From the NCBI RefSeq assembly GCF_017161265.1, contig NZ_CP031393.1:2294001-2358000 (forward strand): a stretch of DNA of 64,000 nucleotides, written 5' to 3'. Positions 25,973-34,084 of this stretch are shown piece by piece. Position numbers and translations under genes: made by a program. This DNA comes from Treponema medium. Lineage in GTDB: Bacteria; Spirochaetota; Spirochaetia; Treponematales; Treponemataceae. The notes under the pieces are model-generated. The model searched no databases and had not been told where the DNA came from. It saw only the letters and a list, made by a program, of their open reading frames with translations. Position 1 is the stretch's first letter; every line of letters begins with the position of its first letter.

Positions 25973-27289
25973 ATGTGTATACGTTTTACCGGTAAAACAC
26001 CGCATATAAAACACTTCTGCGTCGGCATCATAGCAGGGGCATTGTGTATTCACCCTATCTATGCGAGCACCCAGCCCAAACCGGGAATCTCGGATGCAGA
26101 AGTCTTAAATAAATCACTTTTACAAAATTTCCAAAGCAATACATTACTACATAATACGCTTATTCCTCACGGTCACCCGCTAATCGAAAAATTCCGCAAG
26201 CAGTATATGTGTACCGACGGCTACAACTACCTTTCAAAAATCATGAAGCGTTCCGCTCCATACCGCGATTTTATCATCGAGCTGCTGGAAGCGGAAAATA
26301 TGCCTGCCGAACTGCTGTTTCTGCCTGTCATCGAATCGGGTTTTTTTGAAACAGCAACTTCAAAATCAGGCGCCGTCGGAATTTGGCAATTTATGAGGAA
26401 CAGTGTCGGCGGCTTTAACATCCATATCGACGATTGGGTTGATGAGCGGCGCGATCCATGGAAAACGAGTGTCGCTGCGGTCAAAAAGCTGAAGTGGAAT
26501 TACAGTCAATTCAATGACTGGCCGCTTGCACTCGCTGCCTATAACAGCGGAGTAGGAACAATACGAACCGCTATCAAAAAAGCCGGCAAGGCGGACTATT
26601 GGTATCTCGCAGAACACGGATATCTAAAAAAGGAAACACTGTACTATGTGCCGAAGTTTCTTGCCATTGCGGAAATACTTTCCCGCAGCGAGGAACTCAA
26701 CATCGATTGGGGAAAGACCGAAGACCATCAGCCCACTTCCACCATCGAAATCAAACGGGCAATCGATGTACGGTTGCTTGCAGAAGAGCTCGGACTTGAA
26801 TCCGAAGCGATTAGAAAACTCAATCCTTCGCTCCGTTACTTTATCACGCCGCCGAGCATCAAATATCAGCTGCGCCTCCCCTCGGCTTATACTGAAGCGG
26901 CACAAACAGTTCTCAGCCAATCGGATAAACTGCTGATAAAATACTATCAGTATCGTATAAAATCGGGCGACACCCTCTATGCGCTCGCAAAACACTACGG
27001 AGTCAGCGTTCAAAGCATCTTGAACTACAACGCAGGTCTTAAACCGGAAACACTGAAAATAGGAAAGACTATTTTAATTCCTGCATTAAAGTCGGTCGGA
27101 ACCTATTCGGGCAAAAGCACTGCGCAGGCAGGTAATTTTGACGGTACGCATACTATCCGGCAGGGCGATACGCTGTGGGCACTTGCGTTAAAATACTCGG
27201 TTTCAGTCGAACTTTTAGCCCAAAAGAACAATCTATCGGTAAATAGTGTCCTCAAGTTAGGGAATACCCTAAAAGTGCCGATACTGTAA
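25973..27289 (+). CDS. Lytic murein transglycosylase with two LysM domains (MltD type)
   Basis: 438 residues. After a signal segment (CVGIIAGALCIHPIYAS) comes an SLT domain with the catalytic Glu in LPVIESGFFETATSKSGAVGIWQFM (quoted in two halves: LPVIESGFFETA and SGAVGIWQF) and the LALAAYNSGVGTI motif. Two LysM modules follow: YRIKSGDTLYALAKHYGVSV and HTIRQGDTLWALALKYSVSV. It cleaves MurNAc-GlcNAc bonds, making 1,6-anhydroMurNAc. ATG 25973 has GAGG at proper spacing; ATG 25967 is too close to it. Confidence 0.92.
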   Translation: MCIRFTGKTPHIKHFCVGIIAGALCIHPIYASTQPKPGISDAEVLNKSLLQNFQSNTLLHNTLIPHGHPLIEKFRKQYMCTDGYNYLSKIMKRSAPYRDFIIELLEAENMPAELLFLPVIESGFFETATSKSGAVGIWQFMRNSVGGFNIHIDDWVDERRDPWKTSVAAVKKLKWNYSQFNDWPLALAAYNSGVGTIRTAIKKAGKADYWYLAEHGYLKKETLYYVPKFLAIAEILSRSEELNIDWGKTEDHQPTSTIEIKRAIDVRLLAEELGLESEAIRKLNPSLRYFITPPSIKYQLRLPSAYTEAAQTVLSQSDKLLIKYYQYRIKSGDTLYALAKHYGVSVQSILNYNAGLKPETLKIGKTILIPALKSVGTYSGKSTAQAGNFDGTHTIRQGDTLWALALKYSVSVELLAQKNNLSVNSVLKLGNTLKVPIL

Positions 27290-27302
27290 CGAGGACGTAT
27301 CT

Positions 27303-28613
27303 ATGAAATATTCACTCTCCCTTACCGTTTTCGTTTTATGTACTTCGATCTTCTGCTACGGCTATCCGTCAGGGATGGAATCTCAAACAGTACAAAATTG
27401 GGAAACCGCCCAAGTAGATTCAAAGATCACGATAGATTTAAATAAAAGCGGACTGTACCTGCCGACCGATAGAAATGCGGCAATACGGCTCATTCAACAG
27501 AATCGTTCTTCTCTCTTAAAGAATGCCTATCTTTCTATATTGGTGGATTCTTCCCACAGGATCGGCAACTATCTAGCAGAGGAAAAAATTTCTTTCACCG
27601 ATATAAATACTGTTATCAACAACGGTAAAAGCACAGCGCCTATTCTCTCTCAAGAATTACAAACAGCTATTGTCTATCATCAAAATCCTTTACAGGGACT
27701 TGCAAACCTCTTTATAAAACACAATGCGCCGTATACTCCGTCATTTTTTCCCCTCGGTACGGCGAGCAAGGTATATACCGGCATTTTAATCGATGCCCGC
27801 GGGCAGCTTCCCGTACACGGCGAGTATTCCAGCGAACAGCTCAATCCGTGTCTGTTTCCGAAAATCTGGAATAAAAACATGAATCTGATTTACGAGAAGA
27901 ACATCGTAACCCCCGCTCAGGCAAAAAAACAAGGTATCGTTTTATATACCGGTACTTTGGATGAAAGTGAATATCGGGACAGGATCGGTACGGAGCCTTT
28001 GCGGATCATTGCACGCGGCGTATTCGGCGATAACCGAACGGATCCCATTATCAGCAACGAAGATGCGGAGCGGATTCTTGCAAAAAAGGAAAATATCGAA
28101 CTGTTGCGCCAAGGGAAGATCGTTATTGTATGCGATAAAGACACGTTACAAGTTTCTCCGACGTATCCGCTTGAAGATGAACAGTTCTACTTTATGTACC
28201 GTGATATAGAAAAATTCTTCTTAGACCGCGAACCCGAAAGTATCAGCGTCAAAGCGCCTAAAAATATTATTAAAATTACTATGTATGATATCCGATTCGT
28301 GGCGGATTCGCCTGAAATTCTCCCCGACGAAACAGGTCGTATTGATGTAATTGCAGAAGCGCTTAAAAAAGTCGGCCCGAATACGCACTTCTTAATCGAA
28401 GGACATACGGCAGACCTTAACCGCCCTGAGGGTGAGCGTATTCTTTCCCTTCAGCGGGCAGACAAAATTGCTGAAGAACTTGCAAAACGAGGGATCGAAG
28501 CAAGTAGAATGCAAACCGCCGGATACGGAGCAACCCGTCCTATTGCACCGAATGATACTTCCGAAAACAGGGCAAAAAACCGCCGCGTAGAAATTACCAT
28601 CCTGCGCGACTAA
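27303..28613 (+). CDS. OmpA family outer-membrane/peptidoglycan-binding protein
   Basis: 436 residues with an N-terminal signal peptide (YSLSLTVFVLCTSIFCYG). A long N-terminal region of unknown fold precedes the C-terminal OmpA domain (about 330-436): IRFVADSPEILPDETGRIDVIA, HFLIEGHTADLNRPEGERILS, LQRADKIAEEL and the closing NRRVEITIL. This domain binds peptidoglycan non-covalently. It follows the transglycosylase by 13 bp with a GAGGA Shine-Dalgarno and belongs to the envelope operon. Confidence 0.9.
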   Translation: MKYSLSLTVFVLCTSIFCYGYPSGMESQTVQNWETAQVDSKITIDLNKSGLYLPTDRNAAIRLIQQNRSSLLKNAYLSILVDSSHRIGNYLAEEKISFTDINTVINNGKSTAPILSQELQTAIVYHQNPLQGLANLFIKHNAPYTPSFFPLGTASKVYTGILIDARGQLPVHGEYSSEQLNPCLFPKIWNKNMNLIYEKNIVTPAQAKKQGIVLYTGTLDESEYRDRIGTEPLRIIARGVFGDNRTDPIISNEDAERILAKKENIELLRQGKIVIVCDKDTLQVSPTYPLEDEQFYFMYRDIEKFFLDREPESISVKAPKNIIKITMYDIRFVADSPEILPDETGRIDVIAEALKKVGPNTHFLIEGHTADLNRPEGERILSLQRADKIAEELAKRGIEASRMQTAGYGATRPIAPNDTSENRAKNRRVEITILRD

Positions 28614-28620
28614 CGGGAAT

Positions 28621-28776
28621 AAACCTCTAAAAACTTCAGCTTTTAGAGGTTTTCCTTAGATTTAATCTGCGATGTTTCAGTTTAAGTCATTATAATACAT
28701 AGACTTAACCTGAAACTCGTTGGTCATCTCTATTCCGGAGGATGCGAAGCAAATTAACCGAGTTGTTAGAGATGAC
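28621..28776. repeat. Three-hairpin dispersed element, second copy
   Basis: Hairpin 1 at 28621-28652 (12-bp stem), a linker with CCTTAGATTTA, central stem 28674-28688/28702-28716 (14 of 15 bp) and a long-range arm pair GTCATCTCT (28723) / AGAGATGAC (28768). Order, linkers and loop-proximal bases match the copy at 9030-9166, while stem bases differ in a paired manner. Its right end touches the Shine-Dalgarno of the lipoprotein gene at 28790. Confidence 0.75.
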
Positions 28777-28789
28777 GAGGAGTTTATGT

Positions 28790-29203
28790 ATGAAGATAAA
28801 ACATATTGCATATTTGTGTTGTATGATTATGACGTTCAGTCTTTTTTCGTGTATGACTGTCCCTAAAGAATCCGAAATACCGGAAGATTCTACCCCTGCA
28901 GATCTAACGCAAAAAGCGCAGGAAGCCTTTGATTCGGGGAATTACCGTGCGGCGCGCATCTATTATGAAGTTATCTTAAAGCGTTTCGCAACCGATGAGA
29001 GCGCTTGCGTTGCTGCCGAATATGAAATTGCGCATCTGCATATCAAAAAACACCAATGGAAAGATGCGTATACCATACTTGAAAAGATCATTGCAAAATA
29101 TGAGGGACCGATGGCAATGCATTTACCGCCCGATTATTATAAACTTGCAAAAATCGACCATACCCGCGCTGCGGAAAAACTCCGCATCAAGACAAAGAAG
29201 TAA
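28790..29203 (+). CDS. Small TPR-like lipoprotein
   Basis: 137 residues from ATG 28790 behind GAGGAG. A signal peptide with lipobox (MTFSLFSC) is followed by a helical repeat region: LTQKAQEAFDSGNYRAARIYYEVILKRF and AEYEIAHLHIKKHQWKDAYTILEKIIAKY, a pair of TPR-like units similar to BamD/YbgF-type periplasmic proteins. It lies in the envelope block, but the three-hairpin element separates it from the OmpA gene, which could influence its translation. Confidence 0.7.
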   Translation: MKIKHIAYLCCMIMTFSLFSCMTVPKESEIPEDSTPADLTQKAQEAFDSGNYRAARIYYEVILKRFATDESACVAAEYEIAHLHIKKHQWKDAYTILEKIIAKYEGPMAMHLPPDYYKLAKIDHTRAAEKLRIKTKK

Positions 29204-29239
29204 ACTCCGCCGGTTTTTGCACTGTGTTAATGTTGTATT

Positions 29240-30397
29240 ATGGTATTGAACGGAATAGATCGGATATGTGATTTCGATTCTCTTTTTAAAGGGAAAAAAC
29301 TCGGTGTTATCACTTCGCTTTCCGGTCTTTCTAAAGATTTTATCCCTTCGTGGAAAATACTTGCAGGGCGATATACGGTACGCACCCTCTTTGCGCCTGA
29401 GCATGGGCTTTACGGCTGCGAAGACGCCGGCGCAGTGTGGGAAGGCGAAAACACATCCGTTTCCGGTATTCCGCTCTACAGCCTCTACCGGCAGGACGGG
29501 CAAGATTTTAAGCCTGCTATGCTGGCTGATATCGATACCTTGGTCTACGACATTCAGGATGCCGGCGTCCGATTTTATACCTATATTTCTACATTGATAC
29601 TCGCAATGCGGGCTGCATCGGCACAGGGTAAGGATTTTATTATACTTGACCGACCTAACCCACTCGGCGGCATTAAAACAGAAGGCAACATCGTAAAAAA
29701 AGACTTTGAAAGTTTTGTCGGTATGTACCCGCTGTGTATCCGCTACGGTTTAACCGCCGCCGAACTTGCACGAATGGTACACACGGAGGAACAGCTGCGC
29801 TGCCCGCTGCACATTGTGCCGATGGCACAATGGCGCCGCGATATGCTTTTTACCGAAACCGGTCGCGTATGGATACCGCCCTCCCCCAACCTGCCGCACT
29901 TTGACAATACGCTCGCCTATCCGGGCACCGCGTTGTTTGAAGGTACTGATGTATCGGAAGGTAGAGGTACCGCAAACCCGTTTACCCTTATCGGCGCTCC
30001 GTATATCGATGCGGAACAACTTGCCGATACGATGAATGCTGCAAAGCTACGCGGCGTGCATTTTTTACCCGCCCGTTTTACCCCTTCCGCATCCAAGTAT
30101 GCAGGTGTGCCGTGCTATGGCGTACAGCTTTTTATCACCGACTACAAAGCCTTCGAGCCGGTTAAAACGGGCGTAACGCTTTTGTTTGCCGTTAAAACCG
30201 CCTATCCCAATGATTTCCGATTTTTGCCCGCTCCGGAAGCAACCGCCGCGGACGGAAACCTTTCGGCATCGATAGACCGGCTCGGCGGAGACAGCCTATT
30301 GCGGACAGCCTCTTCCGCAGCCGAAGTGTGCAGCATATTTGAAAAAGAAGCGGAAGCTTTTTACCGGCGTATCAGACCGTTTTTTATCTACTCGTAG
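29240..30397 (+). CDS. namZ: Exo-beta-N-acetylmuramidase NamZ (DUF1343)
   Basis: 385 residues, matching DUF1343. Conserved blocks are LGVITSLSGLSKDF, TLFAPEHGLYGCEDAG, LVYDIQDAGVRFYTYISTL, ILDRPNPLGGIKTEGN, WIPPSPNLPHFDNTLAYPGT and EGTDVSEGRGTANPFTLIGAP. NamZ removes non-reducing MurNAc ends from wall fragments in Bacillus and Tannerella. No signal peptide is visible in the chosen frame, so it may act on imported muropeptides. The nagZ gene starts 12 bp later, the classic partner. Confidence 0.92.
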   Translation: MVLNGIDRICDFDSLFKGKKLGVITSLSGLSKDFIPSWKILAGRYTVRTLFAPEHGLYGCEDAGAVWEGENTSVSGIPLYSLYRQDGQDFKPAMLADIDTLVYDIQDAGVRFYTYISTLILAMRAASAQGKDFIILDRPNPLGGIKTEGNIVKKDFESFVGMYPLCIRYGLTAAELARMVHTEEQLRCPLHIVPMAQWRRDMLFTETGRVWIPPSPNLPHFDNTLAYPGTALFEGTDVSEGRGTANPFTLIGAPYIDAEQLADTMNAAKLRGVHFLPARFTPSASKYAGVPCYGVQLFITDYKAFEPVKTGVTLLFAVKTAYPNDFRFLPAPEATAADGNLSASIDRLGGDSLLRTASSAAEVCSIFEKEAEAFYRRIRPFFIYS

Positions 30398-30409
30398 GAG
30401 AGAACAGCT

Positions 30410-31981
30410 ATGAACAGCACAATATTAACCGAATATATCGGACAGATGTTTGCCTGCGGTTTTCCGGGAACGGAAATGCCGGAAGATTTTATCGCATTGG
30501 TAAAAAAATACAAGGTTGGCAATGTCATTCTCTTTAAGCATAACATTACAAGTCTCGCGCAGCTCAAGACGCTCTGTGCAGATATACAAACCTTGATTAC
30601 CGCTGAAACCGGACACCCAGCCTTCATCACAATTGACCAAGAAGGAGGCGCTGTTTCACGGCTTGCCGAAGACTACTATAACGTGCCGGGAGCAATGGCA
30701 CTGGCGGCAACCGGCGATGAAATGAACGCCTACACTGCCGGTAAAATCACGGGAGAAATTCTCCATGCACACGGCGTAAACTTTGACTTGAGTCCCGTGC
30801 TGGACGTCAATTCCAATCCGCATAATCCGGTTATCGGGGTACGTAGCTACGGAGATGACCCTACCCTTGTCGGCCGCTACGGTCTCCAGATGGTACGGGG
30901 ACTCACCGCAGGAGGAGTACTCAGCACTGCAAAGCATTTTCCCGGGCACGGCGATACATCAGTCGATTCGCACCTCACGTTACCGACCGTCCGTAAATCA
31001 AGAGCGGAACTGGAAGAGATGGAAATTGCACCCTTTGCGCAGGTCATCAAAACAGGACTGCTTCCCGCAGTTACCATCTCGCATATTCTCTTTCCTGCCA
31101 TCGATAAGCAATTCCCTGCAACCATCTCGAAAAAAATCGTAACCGGCTTATTAAAAGAAAAGCTCGGATTTAGCGGATTGGTTATCAGCGACTGCATGGA
31201 GATGAAGGCGATGCAAACGTACTTCGGCACCGCGGAAAGCGCTGCGGCGGCAATCAATGCAGGTATCGAACTGATTTTTATCTCCCACACCATACCGACT
31301 GCCTGCGCCGCCATCGAAACGGTAACGCGCGCCTGTGCGGAAAAGCAGATTTCTGTAGCAACCATCGAACAGGCAGCCGGAAAGATTATCGATTTAAAAA
31401 AGCAATTCAAACCCGCACAGCCGCTGTCGGAAAAAACGATGGAAGAATATCGAAAAACCATTGCAAGTCTCCGGCGCAAAACGCTGACGGGCTATCATCT
31501 CCCTGAAAGCGGATTTCCCAACCTCGGCAGCAAACCGTTTTTTACCGGCCCGCAGCCGTTCATTGTTACCAATGCGTCGAACGATGTCGATAATTCAATC
31601 AGCTTTGCACGTTCCATGCAAACCGCATTCGGCGGCGTCGGTATCGATACGTCCATCGACCCTGACGAAGCGGAAATCGCGCGAATCGTTGCGCAGGCGG
31701 AATCGGCCACCGGTATTGCCGCAGCGAGCTACAACGGACACGTAAAACAGGGACAGCTCAAATTGATCCAAGCCCTCGCCCGCCTGCATAAACCGATGAT
31801 CGCCGTTGCCCTGCGCAATCCCTACGACCTCGGCTGTCTGCCCGATAACGTCTGCGGCCTCGCTGCCTATGAATACAGCAACACGGTGCTATCCTGTATC
31901 ACCGAGATGCTCAAAACGAATGCCAAACCGGAAGGGCATTTCAGCGTTGCTATCCCGGAGATAATACTGAAATATCTTTAA
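30410..31981 (+). CDS. nagZ: Beta-N-acetylhexosaminidase NagZ-type, GH3
   Basis: 523 residues. The GH3 catalytic domain carries the NagZ signature KHFPGHGDTSVDSHLTLP at residues 175-192 and the nucleophile Asp in VISDCMEM (Asp261). FITIDQEGGAVSRL lies near residue 73. A C-terminal extension of about 170 residues resembles the second GH3 domain, as in Bacillus-type NagZ. It releases GlcNAc from non-reducing ends, alternating with NamZ, so that wall chains can be fully degraded. AGGAG precedes ATG 30410. Confidence 0.92.
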   Translation: MNSTILTEYIGQMFACGFPGTEMPEDFIALVKKYKVGNVILFKHNITSLAQLKTLCADIQTLITAETGHPAFITIDQEGGAVSRLAEDYYNVPGAMALAATGDEMNAYTAGKITGEILHAHGVNFDLSPVLDVNSNPHNPVIGVRSYGDDPTLVGRYGLQMVRGLTAGGVLSTAKHFPGHGDTSVDSHLTLPTVRKSRAELEEMEIAPFAQVIKTGLLPAVTISHILFPAIDKQFPATISKKIVTGLLKEKLGFSGLVISDCMEMKAMQTYFGTAESAAAAINAGIELIFISHTIPTACAAIETVTRACAEKQISVATIEQAAGKIIDLKKQFKPAQPLSEKTMEEYRKTIASLRRKTLTGYHLPESGFPNLGSKPFFTGPQPFIVTNASNDVDNSISFARSMQTAFGGVGIDTSIDPDEAEIARIVAQAESATGIAAASYNGHVKQGQLKLIQALARLHKPMIAVALRNPYDLGCLPDNVCGLAAYEYSNTVLSCITEMLKTNAKPEGHFSVAIPEIILKYL

Positions 31982-31990
31982 TGCCTTATA

Positions 31991-32020
31991 TTGACAGATT
32001 GTATTTATATAATTTAAAAT
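31991..32020 (+). promoter_or_regulatory. Promoter of the brnTA pair
   Basis: Perfect TTGACA (31991-31996), an 18-nt spacer and TAAAAT (32015-32020). It is placed 19 nt before ATG 32039, which has its own AGGA Shine-Dalgarno. Confidence 0.6.
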
Positions 32021-32038
32021 ATAACAGGATGATCAAGA

Positions 32039-32380
32039 ATGCCGGAAGACGAAGGAAAAGATTTAAAAGGCGAGTTAATCATAGACGGGCGTTTTGAATG
32101 GTGGTCAAAAAAAGATGCTGCAAATGTAATAAATCACGGTTATTCATTCAAGGAAATTGAGCCTGTTTTTAATGACCCGTTTTTCTTTGAAATGTATGAT
32201 CGAAAACATTCTACAGACACACAGAAAAGATATTTCGGACTCGGAAATTTAGCTGATAAATTTCTTGTTTTACAGGTAAGTTTTACCGATGAGGAGCGTA
32301 TTCACTTGATTACAGCTCGCGATGCTACACCAAAAGAACGGGAGATGTATTATGAACACATTAGAAGACTTTATCGCTAA
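32039..32380 (+). CDS. brnT: BrnT family ribonuclease toxin
   Basis: 113 residues. BrnT features are FEWWSKKDAANVINHGYSFKEIEPVFND, then YFGLGNLADKFLVLQVSFTDEERIHLITARDATPKEREMYYE. The RIHLITARDA/ RE segment contains the conserved C-terminal catalytic Arg-containing strand. BrnT is a RelE-like RNase that halts growth. The antitoxin start lies inside its last 29 bases, so translation is coupled. Length and order (toxin first) fit the family. Confidence 0.9.
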   Translation: MPEDEGKDLKGELIIDGRFEWWSKKDAANVINHGYSFKEIEPVFNDPFFFEMYDRKHSTDTQKRYFGLGNLADKFLVLQVSFTDEERIHLITARDATPKEREMYYEHIRRLYR

Positions 32381-32624
32381 ATGTGAGGCGAATGGGAAGT
32401 CTTATGATGAAATTAATTTGAAAGACGCACCCGAACTGACAGAAGAAGATTTTGCAACGGGGTATTTTAAGTATTGGAAGCCGCCTCAGAAAGTGATTAC
32501 AATGCGTATAGACCTTGATAATTTAGATTGGCTGCAAAGCGTAGGCAAAAAAAATTATCAAGCTCGTCTCAATAATGCATTGCGTTGGGCTCGTCTGAAT
32601 AATTGTCCTGTAACGCAGCTTTGA
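32352..32624 (+). CDS. brnA: BrnA family antitoxin
   Basis: 90 residues from ATG 32352. The N-terminal part contacts the toxin and the C-terminal half carries the ribbon-helix-helix segment (KVITMRIDLDNLDWLQSVGKKNYQARLNNALRWA), which dimerises and represses the operon. Overlap with brnT is 29 bp. The family assignment is supported by the RIDLDNLDWLQ motif and gene order. Confidence 0.87.
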   Translation: MNTLEDFIAKCEANGKSYDEINLKDAPELTEEDFATGYFKYWKPPQKVITMRIDLDNLDWLQSVGKKNYQARLNNALRWARLNNCPVTQL

Positions 32625-32666
32625 ATGAAGCGCTCGTTTTCATCTGATGCGATAAAGGAAATAACT

Positions 32667-33146
32667 ATGGCTGATATGTTGGTAAACTTGCTCCGGCTGC
32701 CTCCGGCAGAAGAGCTTTACGCAGAATTGCAGCGGAAATACGATGTGCATATCCGGCGCGCGATGACGCCTGATAAGTTCCGAATCGTTGAATGGGTAAA
32801 AGAACATTCCACTTTAAGCGCAGCAGGCGAATGCGATACCTGCTTTTCCCGCATACCGGTGAGCTGCTTTATCGCTACCCGCGGGCAGAACATACTCGGA
32901 TATGCGTGCTATAACGCAACTGCGCCCGACTTTTTCGGCCCTACAAAGGTATTGGAAGATGAACAGGGGAAAGGAATCGGCAAAGCGCTGTTGCTCGCAT
33001 CGCTCCATGCCTTACGCAACGAAGGGTATGCCTATGCCATTATCGGAGGAGTAGGCCCCGAAGCCTTCTATCAAAAAACCGTCGGCGCGGTTTTAATTGA
33101 TGGCTCTACCCCCGGTATTTACAAAGACTTTCTGCCCAAACTCTAG
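32667..33146 (+). CDS. GNAT family N-acetyltransferase
   Basis: 159 residues from ATG 32667, chosen for its AAGGAA Shine-Dalgarno. The acetyl-CoA loop EDEQGKGIGKALLLASL lies at about residues 106-122. The end GVGPEAFYQKTVGAVLIDGSTPGIYKDFL is characteristic of a GNAT subgroup with a C-terminal GPxxFYxK motif. The substrate is unknown. It follows brnA by 42 bp and may be read through from that promoter. Confidence 0.85.
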   Translation: MADMLVNLLRLPPAEELYAELQRKYDVHIRRAMTPDKFRIVEWVKEHSTLSAAGECDTCFSRIPVSCFIATRGQNILGYACYNATAPDFFGPTKVLEDEQGKGIGKALLLASLHALRNEGYAYAIIGGVGPEAFYQKTVGAVLIDGSTPGIYKDFLPKL

Positions 33147-33227
33147 GGCGTGGAGCCTGTGTTTTTATCCCAAAGGTTAGCGATGGGAGCTGCGCCGAAG
33201 GCGTTCCGGAACGAAAGGGTATAACAT

Positions 33228-33983
33228 TTATTTTTCTGCGTAAATGAGGCTGCTTTGGATATAGGTTTTTATTGCCAAGCCGTGTCCCCATTTCTTTGCG
33301 TATTCGTCTGAAACATCTTTTGAACGTATGATTATGTTGATAAAGCCGATTTTTTCAAAGGTGTCTTTTATCTGCTCCGCAGACCAAGCTCCCCCCACTC
33401 ACGTTTTTACCATATCGGGATCAGAGATCCATTCGTGCGGCAAAGCAGCCTTTAAAGTGATGTCGGAAATCGCGACTCTTCCGCCTTTGCGAAGACAGCG
33501 GTAAAGCTCTGAATACACTCCATATTTATCCGTTGACAAATTTATCACGCAATTACTCATGATGAGATCGAGGGAACTATCGGAAAGCGGAATATGTTCA
33601 ATTTCGCCAAGTATAAATTCGCAATTGGTAAACCCGTTTTTTACGGCGATTTCCGAAGCGCGGCTGATCATAGTTTTTGAGCTGTCAAGCCCGAAAACTT
33701 TTCCGTTTTTACCGACAGCTTTTGACGCTATAAAGCAGTCAAGTCCTCTTCCGCATCCTAAGTCAAGAATGGTTTCGTTTAAGCGGGGCTTGGCAGCTTC
33801 TTGCGGATTTCCACAGCCGAGCCCGAGGTCGGCCTCTTTCGGAATGCCGACCAAATCTTGTGCGGCATAGCCTATCGAAGTCGTTATCTTTTCAGCCTCA
33901 CCATGTACGGAAAGGCTTCCCTGTGCCAGATTTTCGTAATGCTCTTTGACGGCTTCTTTCACCGCATTCTTATCGTAACTCAT
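33228..33983 (-). CDS. arsM: Arsenite S-adenosylmethyltransferase, probable selenoprotein (UGA = Sec195)
   Basis: 251 codons if the in-frame TGA at 33401-33399 is read as selenocysteine. SAM-binding motif LDLGCGRGLDCF is at about residues 73-84. Arsenic-binding Cys are Cys57 (GLGCGNP) and Cys145 (SNCVINLS). The UGA is codon 195, 50 residues after Cys145, the same spacing as Cys174-Cys224 of the characterised algal ArsM, and the flank is U-VGGAWSAEQIKDTFEKIGF, matching C-xGA...EEAGF of the family. After the UGA the frame is open for 56 conserved-looking codons. A hairpin of SECIS form follows. The alternative is a nonsense mutation. The ATG has a TATAAT 7 nt upstream and no Shine-Dalgarno. Confidence 0.82.
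33370..33384 (-). promoter_or_regulatory. Candidate bacterial SECIS hairpin in arsM
   Basis: In the mRNA, GUCUGC-GGA-GCAGAU forms a 6-bp stem (one G-U) with a GGA loop that begins 21 nt after the UGA. This fits the described bacterial SECIS form: a short stem, a small loop with G in the first positions, and roughly 16-37 nt from the UGA. Confidence 0.6.
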
Positions 33984-33990
33984 TCAAATG

Positions 33991-33996
33991 ATTATA
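33991..33996 (-). promoter_or_regulatory. -10 box of arsM, apparently leaderless
   Basis: A perfect TATAAT on the minus strand ends 7 nt before the arsM ATG at 33983. No convincing -35 hexamer is seen and there is no Shine-Dalgarno. Confidence 0.4.
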
Positions 33997-34084
33997 TCCT
34001 CGCTTGCTCTTTTAGACTATACCGTTCCATGTGAACTGTTTACAATGAGGCATCTCCTAAAACGCTTAAGTGTGTTGCGGTTCT

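Noticed and set aside
33399-33983. Reading arsM as a 194-residue truncated protein ending at TGA
   Set aside because: The conserved C-terminal part continues in the same frame, the UGA aligns with a functional Cys and a SECIS-like hairpin follows.
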